Source: Dipteris shenzhenensis (taxonomy: Eukaryota; Polypodiophyta; Polypodiopsida; Gleicheniales). Taken from it: a DNA stretch of 64,000 nucleotides. Of the stretch, positions 12,401-24,400 are shown one piece after another. The notes beneath the pieces were generated by a model. The model was given only the letters and a program-made list of their open reading frames with translations, was not told where the DNA came from and ran no database searches. How positions within the stretch are numbered: the first letter of the stretch is position 1; each line of letters opens with the position of its first letter. The DNA lies in NCBI GenBank assembly GCA_047967505.1, contig CM106540.1; one strand, given 5' to 3'. Position numbers and translations under genes: made by a program.

Positions 12401-15400
12401 TGCTGCACCAACTGTTCCACTGCCTGTGGAGGGGGCAAGACATCTTGTGGCGGAACTAAAGCATTTGGAGGTTGCTGTAAATTCTGATTTGCATCAGAAA
12501 AATCAGCAGGGGAATCCAAGGCAATGGGTAGCATTTGAAATTCAGCCTGAGTGTGAGCTGAATTTTCAGAAAATATTACATCTCTACTTACTATGATCTT
12601 GCGTGTAGCAGGATTGTAGAGACGGTACCCCTTGCTTTCTGCACTGTACCCAACAAATATGCACTTGATGGCTTTATCTGACAACTTGTGTCTAAATTCA
12701 ACTGGCACATGAGCATAAGCAAGGCATCCAAAGACTCGGAAGTGATCCACTGAAGGCTTTCTATCATTCCAGACCTCATAAGGAGTTTTTGTTTTTAAAG
12801 CCTTAGTGGGAGCCCGATTCAAAATGTAATTGGCACACATCAAACCCTCAAGCCAGAATTTGTGAGGCATGTGTTTGCTTTTCAGCATACATCTGTCCAT
12901 CTCCATGAGAGTTCTATTTTTCCTCTCAGCTTTGCCATTTTGCTGAGGGGTCAGCCTGACTGTGAGCTGATGCACAATACCTTTGCCTTTCAGAAAAGCA
13001 TCAAATTCTGTAGACAAGTATTCCCCACCTCTATCTGTGCGCAATGTCTGTATCTTGAGTCCGGTTTCATTTTCAACCATGGCTGAAAAGTGTTTAAACA
13101 CCGTGAACACTTCTGATTTGCGTTTGAGCCCAAAAACCCAAGTGAAATTGGAGTAATCATCAATAAATGTAACGAAGTAGAGATGACCACCCAATGATGG
13201 AGTCCTCATGGGACCACAGACATCACTGTGTATAAGCTGTAATTTGCAGACAGCTTTAACTGAACCATCCTTCTTGAAGGGAAATCGATGCATCTTGCTC
13301 AAAATGCACCCTTCACAGGCATGTGGAGGAGGTATCTCAAGAGGTGGCAATGCATCAACCATGGAATACTTCTGAAGTGTCATCAAGCTGTTGTAATGCA
13401 TGTGGCCATATCGGGCATGCCATAATTCTGCATTCCAGCCAAGCACTGGCTATAAATGCAACTCAGATTTCTGTACTTGCACTGTCAGAAATCTGTCCAA
13501 GCATCAAAAACTCTCCAAAATCTGCCAAAACTGCTGCAAAACACTCCAAGAAAGGCAGTATAAACTGAAAACTCCAGAAATTGCTCTCCCAACACAAAAG
13601 CCCCAAAATAGGCCTGAAATTGCAACCGGAAAGGGGCAAATTGATCAAAAGCCCCAAATGTTGCAAGAATTGCGCTCTGTCTGCAAAAGCCCCAAATTTC
13701 ATTGCGAGATTGCAGTGTAATTACAAAATCCCCAAATTTCTTCAAGAAATTGTACTGCAGAACTGAAAGCCCCAAATTTCGAGCTTGAAATTGCAACCAG
13801 AAAGGGGTAGAAGTACTGAAAGCCCCAAATTTTGCAATTTCAGCAGAAAGCGCCAAATTTCAGACCAAATCTGCAATGTTTGCTCCAAGTGTAGCTCCGA
13901 AGCTACAAAATGATTGCTGTGTCTGCAACAAACAAAATGCCCCAAATGTACTCCCAAAAAACTGAGCCAAACAATGGCTGTCTGCAAAATGCGCCTGCCA
14001 AAGATCACCTGCGAGGTTCTCCTGTACGAAATCAAAGGACTACTTGCTGTACGGAAGCAGGTCCAGTACGGAAGTACTGTACGTTTGACAGTACGGAAGA
14101 CGCACGTGCTGGTACAGACGAAGACAACGAGCTGTACGGTTGGTACGGCACTGTACGGCGAAGTACGAACGCGATGTACGGACAACCTCTGCGAGCTGTA
14201 CGAACGGTACGTACGCGATGTACGGATGTTACGGTACGGGCGTAGGTAAGGTACAATAGGTACGGTACGCGATGTACGGCGAGCAAGTACAGTATGGATT
14301 TCGAGTCTGTAGGTGCAGTGGTACGGCAGGTAAGGTATGTAGGTACGGTACGGATTTCGAGTCTGCAGGTACAGATGCAGCTAGAGCTGAACGGGGAAGA
14401 AGCAGGGAGCGGGATCAAATGCTTTGATACCAAATGTGAGAAAATGGAGAGTGAGAGAGAGCAAGAGAGTGAGAGCTGAAAGCTTGGAAGCTGAAAGCTG
14501 AGTTGCAATAGAAGAGTGTGAAGAGTACACCTCAATGAGTGAGAGATAAGGTTTTGTCCTAGTGACAAAACCTTAGTAGTCACTAACCATAGTTAGTGAA
14601 CTAACTGCGGTTAGGGGGAAAAACCTCTTAAAGAGGGAAAAGTGCCCCTAACTAGCTTATTAAATTACATTGGTCACTGCTGAATTATATCTATAATTCT
14701 AACAATCAAACACACCACATCAAATAATAGCACATAAGAAAATACAGGTGAGGCTAGAATGCCCCTGCTCAATGATCACATAGCAACACCGATTGGCCCC
14801 AAACACTTGGCACCCCTTGCGGTATTTCTTTATTCTTCTTTAGTGAAAAGTAATAGCGAAATTACAACTAGGGCGCACCCTGAACTGATCCCACTAGCTA
14901 TCATTGTTCACCGGCCCACACTAGGCACACACTGCGTCGAACTGGCAAATTGTGCATCCCAACTACTAGAGCAAGGCATAGGCATCCTCTGACCTCAACA
15001 ACCTGGTATCAACCTGAGTTCACCCTCTGTAACTAGGTGATTGCAACAGACCCGGAGAATCCCGTAGAGAATCTCAAATATAGAAACTAGAAATAAATCT
15101 CAAAGTGAAAGCAAAGAGAAACTGGGCTGGAAATCCGGGATTGTGCACCCACAGCACGGGCTGCAACCAAAAACACTTGCCCCACACTACCTCAGAACAG
15201 AGTTTTGCAGCCAAAAACCCTAATTCGCAGCAAGAAAAACGAGCCTCGGGCTGCGTGCAAGCACAAGATGCCTGCAATAGGGTCCGTACAGGCTGTACGG
15301 CCTGTCCATACAGTCCGTACATAATCCCCGCAGCCTGGAAAGAATCCGTACAGTCCGTACGAAATGTTTGTCAGTATGACAGGCTGAAAAATCCATCGTA

Positions 15401-18400
15401 CAGCAGCAGATCAGTGCCAGGAAAGGCTCCGGCGATTTGCAGATGGTGCTCCCGGCGGGCTTGGACTGCGTGCAATAGGGATGGAGAGCAAGGAAACAGA
15501 GAAAACCAGCAACGAAAAAGCAACCAGCCACTTGGAGAAGGTCTGGTGCGGCTAGAAGGAGAAGGAGGAGATGGAGAGTTCTAGAACTGGACGCCAGCTG
15601 CCCTAATAGGAGGGAGATGCTAAAAGTGGAGGTGATGGGCTGCATGCCTGACACGTGGCACCCCTAACCCCGTGTACCAAGGAAACATTGGCTTCCTAGG
15701 GGCAACTTTTAAAGGCTCTAACCCCACCAACCAATGACAAACATTGGTACTGTCTAGGGGCAACCTTTTAATTCTTTTTAACCCCTCTTCCCACATGAAA
15801 CTTGGGAATCTATGTGGGGGCAAACTTCCTAGCTCCGTCACACCCCTCCGCGAGGTCAAAGTGATGCCATGCCTTGATTCTAATAGTTAGGTCTAGCGAG
15901 TGTGTCCAGTTAGATGCTAACACTAGGGGCTTTCAAAAACTCACTACTCCTCTAGGCCATTCCCCCATGGCCAAACTGGTTACAAACTTAGTCATAACTT
16001 ATTTGCTTACAAAATTCACGTCCATGTGACATACCCCTCTTGAAACAGCAAACATAATGGTTTGCTGCTCCAAATTACAGCAAATAACAATGAAAGAGTT
16101 AGGGCATGAATAACCCATCCAATTTTATACAATAATATACAACTGGCCATGAACATATGGTCTAGGAGAGCACGTGAATCCATTAATAAGGCATAACCAA
16201 CAGGAGTGACTAGTACACTCATCATAGGGGTCTCATGGCAGAAATACTATCGCCAACAGCACCTCGGGTGAACATAAAGTATCCCCAAGCGACCCTATGA
16301 TACCTTGTGAGCTGTCCGTCCTAAGGAGGTGGAGGCATGACCCCCCTCATGGGCACCAGGTATTGCTCCAGACGGATGCTAGGCTGAACCTGTATGTCCC
16401 TCGACTGTAGTTGGCATAAGCTGGAATGCATCCAAATAGAGCTCAACAAACATAGACAAGTGCACCCGATTGGCCCCAAACACCGTGGCGCCCCTTTTGG
16501 TATTTCTTTATATTTCACAGTGAAATGATTACAAGTTGCATCTAGGAGACCTTCCCTGCAACTGAGCATGCAGCCCCAATTCATTGAGCCTTCGCAACGC
16601 TTTCAAGCATAGAACATCATCACATAAGTGCACTTAACCCATAGGCTCAATCCAAAGGCATTCTCTTTTCCGAGTGCAATTCCATTGGCTATCCAGATGC
16701 AATCACACTGCACCCTAGCTGCACTCTCTTTGAGTGGTTTCCAGATGGCATTCACAAAGCTTTTCAAAGCTCCAAAATAAAATCAGTAAAGTACCCAACC
16801 AAAGAATGACTCATGTAGCATTGCTTGGGCACCTGTGAACCAAGAAAGAGGCGGCACACGAGGCCAACCAATAGCTTATGGCAAAAAGAAATTGCAGTAG
16901 CAAAATCACAACTCACCAAGCCCTGAAAACTCGAACCAAGTCCTCAATCGCCAAGAGGACATAGTAGCCAATGCCCAATTGCATTCTCAGCCAAAGAGGA
17001 GTGCAAAGGCATGAAGAAAGAGCATTTACAAGAGCCGACCAGCAAGAATTTCACTGAAAAATACGAAAAGAAGCACTTCTATCGCGAAGAAGTGGGAGTT
17101 CTTGGGCTCAAAAGAAGTGTGCTTTTGAGAGGAATGCATTGAGAAGGTTTTGGAGAGGTTTCATCGTCGGAAAGTCCTCCAAAACTGAGAAAAACCAGTC
17201 AAACAGCACGTGGGACCACTCGAAATTCAACAGAAAGCTGTAGCTTTGCAAGAGGAGAGGCCCAAGAGGCTGTAGAAGCAAAAAGGTTTAAAAAAAGCCA
17301 CTTTTGCAAATTCGACCAGCAAAAGAAGTGCTCAACTTTGCTTCTCTCTCTTCTTTATCAACTTTTCCTCTAGGTGATTGAGTAATCGGTGTGTCCATCT
17401 CTTGTGTATTTGATGTTTTCCATTCTGAATCTTCATCAAATATGACATATTTAGAGTTTATGACCTTTTGGTTTATGTGATCATACAATTTGTATGCTTT
17501 TCTTTCTTCATTGTAGCCATCCATGATGCATTTACCTGATCTATCTTTGCCCAACTGACAAGAGGTTCTTGCTAAGCTTTGGAACATAAAACTTACACCT
17601 CTCACCAATCCTTTCGTACCAAAGAAATTGTTCATAGGGACAATGCGCTTTCCTTGAACTAGATTTGGTGTATTACACGGAGCTTCATTTTAAAGGGGGG
17701 AAAGGGAAAAACCCCAAGCCCCCTTTGAAGCGCATCGCATACTTTGCTGGCCGTAGTAGTGGATCTAATGATTGTCCCATCATGCAAGGTAGGTGGCTGT
17801 AGGAGCTTGGTGGCTATATAATTGGCTCCAAGCTTGGTGCCTAAAAAGCAATGAAACCAAGTCATCCTACTTAATCTTAAATGAACTCCAAGGGATGCCA
17901 CTTAATCCTCCTAGATCTGGTGCTCTCTGCTCCATCATTTTTTCCAACTATCGTTATGTTATGTTACATAACCAAGTTTGTGAAGTTGAAGATAACATAA
18001 GGTTACACATGTGATCACTAAGTAATAGGAACTCGTAGTGTTACCATGGTGGTCAATTTCCACTATCATTATTTTAAGTGTCCATGTCCCAATTAAGCCT
18101 ATTGAATGCTAACACGGTGGTAGAGTTATCTAGCATGAAAACCGGTTGAGCATATAAAATTCTTGATTGAAATAAAAAAATCTCGGTAATTGTATAAAAT
18201 TTAGGGATTTTTATAATTCAATATCTACATTAGACCACATAATGGTTGTAATTGAACATGTACGCTAACTAGAATTCATGCAAACATAACAGAATTGGTT
18301 AAGTTATAGGTAACTAATTCTCCTAAGTAAAACTAGTGCTGTGAAGTTGAAGATAACATAAGTTACAAGAGTTCAAGAGTCTTGACTAAAACTAGTGCTC

Positions 18401-21400
18401 ACTAGTTATTTCTGGTTGTGGGTATAGTTACAAGTCATGCATGTGATCACTAACTAGGAATAACTAATAGTGCCAACATAGTGGCCGATTTTCACCATCA
18501 TTATTATAATTGTCCATGTCCCAATTAAGCCTATTGAAAGCCAGCATAGTGACCAATTTCTCCACTGTGACAATCGGTTGAGCAAATAAAATTCCTACTT
18601 GAAATCTCTAGATTAGACTACACAATAGTGCCAACATGGTGGCCGGTTTCCACCATCATTATTATAAGTGTCCATGTACTTTAACCAATTTTCTCTAATT
18701 AAGCCAATTTTTGTGGTCATCATGCAAGCTCAATGGTTGTAATTGAATGCCAATTTTCTCCACCGCAATGGGTAGAATTAGAGATGCATCTTCAAATTCC
18801 TTTGCACATCACAAGCATTCTTCTTGCAATCCTTTCACCTTGCAAGCCTTCTAGGATCCTACAAGCCCTGCGTCCCTCCACTACGGTGAATAGAATTAAA
18901 GACACTCTTCTTGCAAGCCTTGCGTCCTCTCTTGCTTACCCCTTGCACTCCTTCTTCCTCCTTGCAATCTTTGCAACTCACAAGCCTTCTCCTTGCAACT
19001 TTTGTTCCTTGTACTAATCATGGAAGTCTCAGAGGCATACTCTAAGGGTCCAATATCCTCTAGCCCGTTCCTTTGCAACATCCAGTGATTCCACTACTGT
19101 TGCTAGTCTTAATCACAACATCCAATGCATCCACTGATCTTTAGATCAATAGCTTTTCAAGATGTCTGAGGGAAGTAAATGTCAAGGACGTTCTACCAAA
19201 CACACGGAGGGAAAAACATAGCACTGCAAAGGGGAGGCAGAGGGGAAGCCATCGGGCCAAACGGAAGTTGAGGAATCCAAACGGGTGAGGAGTTATGAAG
19301 AAAAACGGAATTCAGCTGAAGGAGGCTGAAAAACCAGTCCGAAATCTCAACAAAGGGAGAAGATGAAGAGACAAAACCACACACGTGAAGTTTAGAAGGC
19401 CCAGGAAGGTCCAGGAATGGTAAAGGAGCATGTAGAAGGCACTAGTTCCACCTAGAACGCTAGGGGGGGCACTGAAGGTACATGGCCCTCTAGGGGGCCC
19501 ATTAAAAACGCCACATCATCATTTCCCAACAACCACTCTTTTAATTCCTTGGAATGCCTTTGGGCCTAGGGATTAATTACGCTTATGTGCTAGGCACCAT
19601 GCCATGTTTAATTACACATTATTAAGCCCACGCTTGGACTTTTAAAACCAAAGTTGTCATAGTCTTGTAGTACATTAAAGTACTTAGAATTTCATGCCCC
19701 CGTGGCACTTTCCTCACTCAAAGAGCCCTCTTTTGCAAAAATCAAGTAAGTTGAAAGATGCTTTTTCATTATATTTGTAATAGTAGAAGTTGATACAATA
19801 GGGACTGACCCTCGCTTATGTTTTACATCAAGAACATGGGTCTTGCCCCAATGAGTAAGTGTCAGCTTCTTGTTTCTGGTGTCAAGCACACCTCCAACTC
19901 GATAACACCATGGCATCCCCAACAAAACGTCACACTCAGGTAGTGGCATAATGTAAAACTCTTCTATGTCCACATAGTTCTAAATATATGCAGCCGCAAC
20001 TTCCCGATGATCGGAGTGACAGGAGTGACCAACTCCGGATTAGCCATGTTTGCTTCACACTGAGCTCCCATATCTTCTGCATGTATACCCAACTTTGCTG
20101 CGAGCTCATGTGAAATGAAATTCGCTCGGGCACCCGGATCAAAGAAAATAAGACATGATTGATCCCTGCTCTTTCCCTAAGTCTTGCATAACTCCGTTTT
20201 CTCCGATTCATGCATGCCTTCAACAACATCAGGCAACATGCCAGCACTCGGCTTTGGCTTTTCCCCCCTTGTGTCATCTTTCTTTTCCTCCTTATGCTCA
20301 TGCTTTTCTTCTGCAAAAGACTTCCTCTTCCGATGTGGGCATTCATGGGCTCTATGGCCTTCCTGCTTGCAAATGTAACACTTGTGGGCTTCAAACAGTG
20401 CTTGCCTCTCCTCCGGAGACAACCGAGGTTGTGACGAAGGCTGTCCACGCCTTTGGCCTGCAACAAAGGCTGATTTTGCTGGTTTTTCGAACCGCTTAGC
20501 CTTTTTAAAATCTTATGTGGCATTTCCTTTGTTTCCCGAGCTGTTTTTAAACCCATTGATCCGTCCCTGCATCAAAGCATATATTGTATTTGCATTCTCT
20601 ATAAGTTGGGACAGATTTGTCACCTGTGTTTTTGTGCAATAATCTCTTATCTCTTTAGGCAATCCACAGTAGTGTTTCTCAACCTGCTTAGAGAAGGGAA
20701 CTAGATGGTAAGAGCTGATAGGTAACAAGGCATCTCAAAATTTCTTGTTGTATTCATCAAAATTTCTGCAACCCTCTGCACTAAGCTGATGCCATTGAGT
20801 CATAATGTTCACTTCAAACGTGGTGGTCAGCCATGCCGCTGAAAACAATTGCTTAAACTCAACCCATGTCGCGGGAGCTCTTCCTTGCAAAAGTAAATTA
20901 GTCCACCACTGAAGGGCATTACCTTTCAAGAAAGTGGTGGCTTTTCTGATTTTTGAGCTCTCAGTGAAGTTACCTCCGGTGTACGCAGCATCAAACTGTT
21001 GCAAATACATCAAAGCTTTCAACTGGTCCTGCATCCCACTGAAAGTCTCAAACTTGACTCTTGCCCCACCTTCTTTGAAGTCCTTTAGTTTTCCCTTAGG
21101 CGCCAGATTGTCATACACTGGTGGCTGCAAGTATGGGGGTTACATTATTCCAGGTACATTAGTTTAGTTCCCATACTGGGATTACCCATGCCGGGTCCCG
21201 TACTAGACATCTGCGGGGGTCCCAAGGAACCATCCAGCATACCAGGCATCCCTGTTTGCATTCCGGGCTGCATCCCCATGTTGGCATACATTACATTTGC
21301 ATTCTCGGGCTGCATCATGCCTCCCATCATAGGCTGCTGTACCGGCCGCATGCCTGGCGGAAATGAAACATTTTGAGGGCTTGGCATACCATTCCTACCA

Positions 21401-24400
21401 TGGGCTGTCCCACCATGGCCTGGAAAACTGATCCACTGCCAAAATAACCTGGTTGCATCACAGGCTGGGGGTAGGGCTGCTGTCCTTGATGCACAAACTG
21501 AAAACTATTCCCTTGCGAGGGATTTTGCTGCAAATTTGTGGGCTGCTGGGCATTTCCCATCCCAGATCCATGCAAAGGCATCTCTGGTGGCTGTCCACTG
21601 AAAGATACATGTCTTTGAGTCTTCTTTTTCTTCGCTGCCCGCTTGCTTTTGGGAGGTGCTTGCAGAATTTCTGCAAGGTTTTGTGTGAGCAAATTCAAGG
21701 CTTCCATGGTACCTGCCACTGGCGCTTAATGGAGAGCTTTGGCCTCTGCATCATCTGACTCATCAGGCTCCTCATTTTGAGAGGCTGCATGCATAGGCTC
21801 AAGGGTAACATGCTGTCCCGCATCAGGTGCATCATCACCACTGGCAAAAGGCTCTTCCTCGTGGCCATTTGACAACTCTGTTTCCTCTTGCGTGGAGAGT
21901 CTCTGACCGCTCACGGTGTGACATCGTGGCTGTAATACGGATGCAATAACCACTTCTCTTCACCCAAAGCTACCAGGGCCCACCTTCTGTAGAAAGAGAG
22001 AGTGGTCTCGGCAACGGAACCACTGTAACTGGCCTTCAGAACCCCAAAGGGCAGTAAACCAAAACTATCTCTAATCACACTATCAATTACAGCCGCTTAG
22101 CACCCACATCAAATAGCATAAAAGATAATACAGGTGAGGCTAGAATGCCCTTGCTCAATGATCACACAGTGACATCGATTGGTCCCAAATTACTTGGCGC
22201 CCCTTGCGGTATGTCTTTATTCTTCTTTAGTGAAAAGTAATAGTGAAATTACAACGAGGGTGCACCCTGAACTGATCCCATTGGCTATCACTGTTCACCG
22301 GCCCCACTAGGCACACTCTGCATCGAACTGGCAAACTGTGCATCCCAATTGCTAGAGCAAGGCATAGGTATCCTCTGACCTCAATAACCGGTATCAACCT
22401 GGGTTCACCCTCTGCAACTGGGTGATTGCAAGAGACCCAGAGAATCCCGTAGAGAATCTCAAATAGAGAAACTAAAAATAATTCTCAAAGTGAAAACAAA
22501 GAGAAACTGGCCTGGAAATCCGAGATTGCGCGCCCACCATAGTTGCACGAAACGGCCGTTTCTTGCCAGGAAACGGAAACAGCGAAACGGAAACAGTGAA
22601 ATGCCGTTTCGTAATACCCTCCTCTTTTTTTTTTTGGATGGATGTCGGTTTGTCTGTTGGGTGTTTTTGTGTAAAGGTTGTTGGGGGCGGTTGGCTCTCT
22701 TTTGATTAAATTGATTTTGCCCTCTTTTGATTAAAACATTTTTCGCCGATTCGTCGCCTCATGTCGTCGTTTCCGCCAGCTCCTGTGCTGCTGCTCTCCA
22801 TCCTGCTGCTCTCCAGCCTCTCCATCTTTGATTCCTGGGCCTTGGCACCCACAGCCTGCTCTCCTCTCCATCCCTCCATTCAGTAGGTTGCTCTCCACCC
22901 TACAAGCTGCAGCTTGCTCTCCATCCTCTCCATCCTGCAGGCTGGCAGTTGCTCTCCATCCTCAGCCTGCTCTCCATCCCTCCACTATCTCTCGTCTCTT
23001 ACCTCTCCATCCTCCTTCTACCTCTCATCCTCCTCCTCCGACTCTTTCTACCTCTCCATCCTCTTTCACCTCCCCATCCTTCTTCTACCTCTCCATCCTT
23101 TCTCACCTCTCCATCCTCCCTCTCACCTCTCCATCCTCCCTTTCAAACTTCGGATTGTGATAACTTCAAACTTGTTAGAACTTGGAACTTGGAACTTAGA
23201 ACTTAGTTCATGACACATGTTGATTGTTGAAGCATCATTCATGGATAATAGATGATACGAGATAGATCAATCATCATAGGAATTTAGAATCATAGAAGCA
23301 TGCATGATGCTTCAAGTACAGATAATTGTATTATGTATGATTTGCACTCTATTGATAATTATATTATGTATAAAAAATAAATTTTTATACATAAATTGTA
23401 TCATATTGCCGTTTCTTCCGTTTCCGTTTCGGCGGGAGCTGGAAACTCCGTTCTTCCGTTTCCGTTTCGGCTGGCAACTATGGTGCCTACAGCACGGGCT
23501 GCAACCAAAAACACTTGCCCCACACTAGAACAGGTTCCTGCGGTATCCAGAACCCCGGCAAAGACCTCAGAACAGAGTTTTGCAAACAGAAACCCTAATT
23601 CGCTGCGTGCAAGCACAGGACGCCTGCATTAGGGTCCGTACAGGATGTACGTACAGTCCATACACAATCCCCGCAGCTTGGAAAGAGTCCGTACAGTCCG
23701 TACGAACTGTTTGTCAGTCTGTACAGGCTGAAAAATCCGTCATACAGCAGCAGATCAGCGCCAGGAAAGGCTCTGGTGATTTGCAGATGGTGCTCCCAGG
23801 CTTGGACTGAAGCAACAAGGCTGGAGAGCAAGGAAACAGAGAAAACCAGCAATGAAAAAGCAACCAGCCACTTGAAGAAGGTTTGGCGCAGCTAGAAGGA
23901 GGAGGAGATGGCGAATTCTAGAACAGGTTCTAGAACTGGACGCCAGCTATGCTAAAAGTGGAGGTGATGGGCTGTATGCCTGACCGGTGGCACATTAATG
24001 TCCCTAACCCTTGTACCAAGGAAATGTTGGTTTCCTAGGGGCAACTTTTAAAGGCTCTAACCCCACTAACCAATGACAAACATTGGTACTGTCTAGGGGG
24101 CAACCTTTTAATCCTTTTTAACCCCTCTTCCCACATGAAACTTGGGAATCTATGTGAGGGCAAACTTCCTAGCTCCGTCGCACCCCTCCGCGAGGTCAAA
24201 GTGATGCCATGCCTTGATTCTAACACTTAGGTCTAGCCAGTGTGTCCAATTAGATGTTAACACTAGGGGTTTTCAAGAACTCACCGCTCCTCTAGGCCAG
24301 TCCCCCATGGCCAAACTGGTTACAAACTTAGTCATAACTTATTTGCTTACAAAATTCACGTCCCCGTGACACACATCCCCTATGTTCCGGAGTGCATCGT

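Larger units (their letters stand above)
10401..14704 (-). mobile_element. Copia C1: young LTR retrotransposon lacking gag and protease
   Basis: Ty1-copia element with LTRs at 10401-10655 and 14435-14704, a primer site for initiator tRNA-Met, a polypurine tract (GCAGGGGGG on the - strand, next to 10656) and one long pol frame. Flanks are ATTAA (left) and ATCAA (right), an imperfect 5-bp duplication. The LTRs differ by one substitution and one 15-bp duplication by eye, so insertion is recent. No gag or protease is present between the primer site and the pre-integrase domain. Confidence 0.92.
10313..16031 (-). repeat. Element B 3' LTR, split by copia C1
   Basis: LTR sequence occupies 10313-10400 and 14705-16031, about 1.41 kb once C1 (10401-14704) is set aside. 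It aligns along its length with the LTR at 22024-24371, including the shared end at TTCACGTCC..GTGACA. It contains a small CCGTAC cluster at 15289-15362. Confidence 0.85.
10313..24371 (-). mobile_element. Element B: complete gypsy-like LTR retrotransposon, non-autonomous as seen
   Basis: Two LTRs (TGTCAC...GGTTACA on the - strand) flank a 6.0 kb interior, bounded by perfect CACAT duplications. Primer site, gag and protease lie at the right and the polypurine tract at the left, so it reads on the - strand. I find gag and protease but no RT, RNase H or integrase between 16032 and 19690, so movement would need enzymes from another element. It is inserted in the chromodomain codons of gypsy A and is itself hit twice: by copia C1 in the 3' LTR and by a hAT element in the 5' LTR. 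Confidence 0.88.
22024..24371 (-). repeat. Element B 5' LTR, interrupted by a hAT element
   Basis: LTR sequence at 22024-22537 and 23491-24371, about 1.40 kb without the 945-bp insertion and its duplication. Starts TGTCACGGGGACGTG and ends GGCCAGTTACA on the - strand. It is the empty-site control for the C1 insertion in the other LTR, and the other LTR is the empty site for this hAT insertion. Confidence 0.85.

Noticed and set aside
22828-23213. Three overlapping Ser/Pro/Leu frames
   Set aside because: CTCCATCC low-complexity interior of the hAT element, not a transposase.
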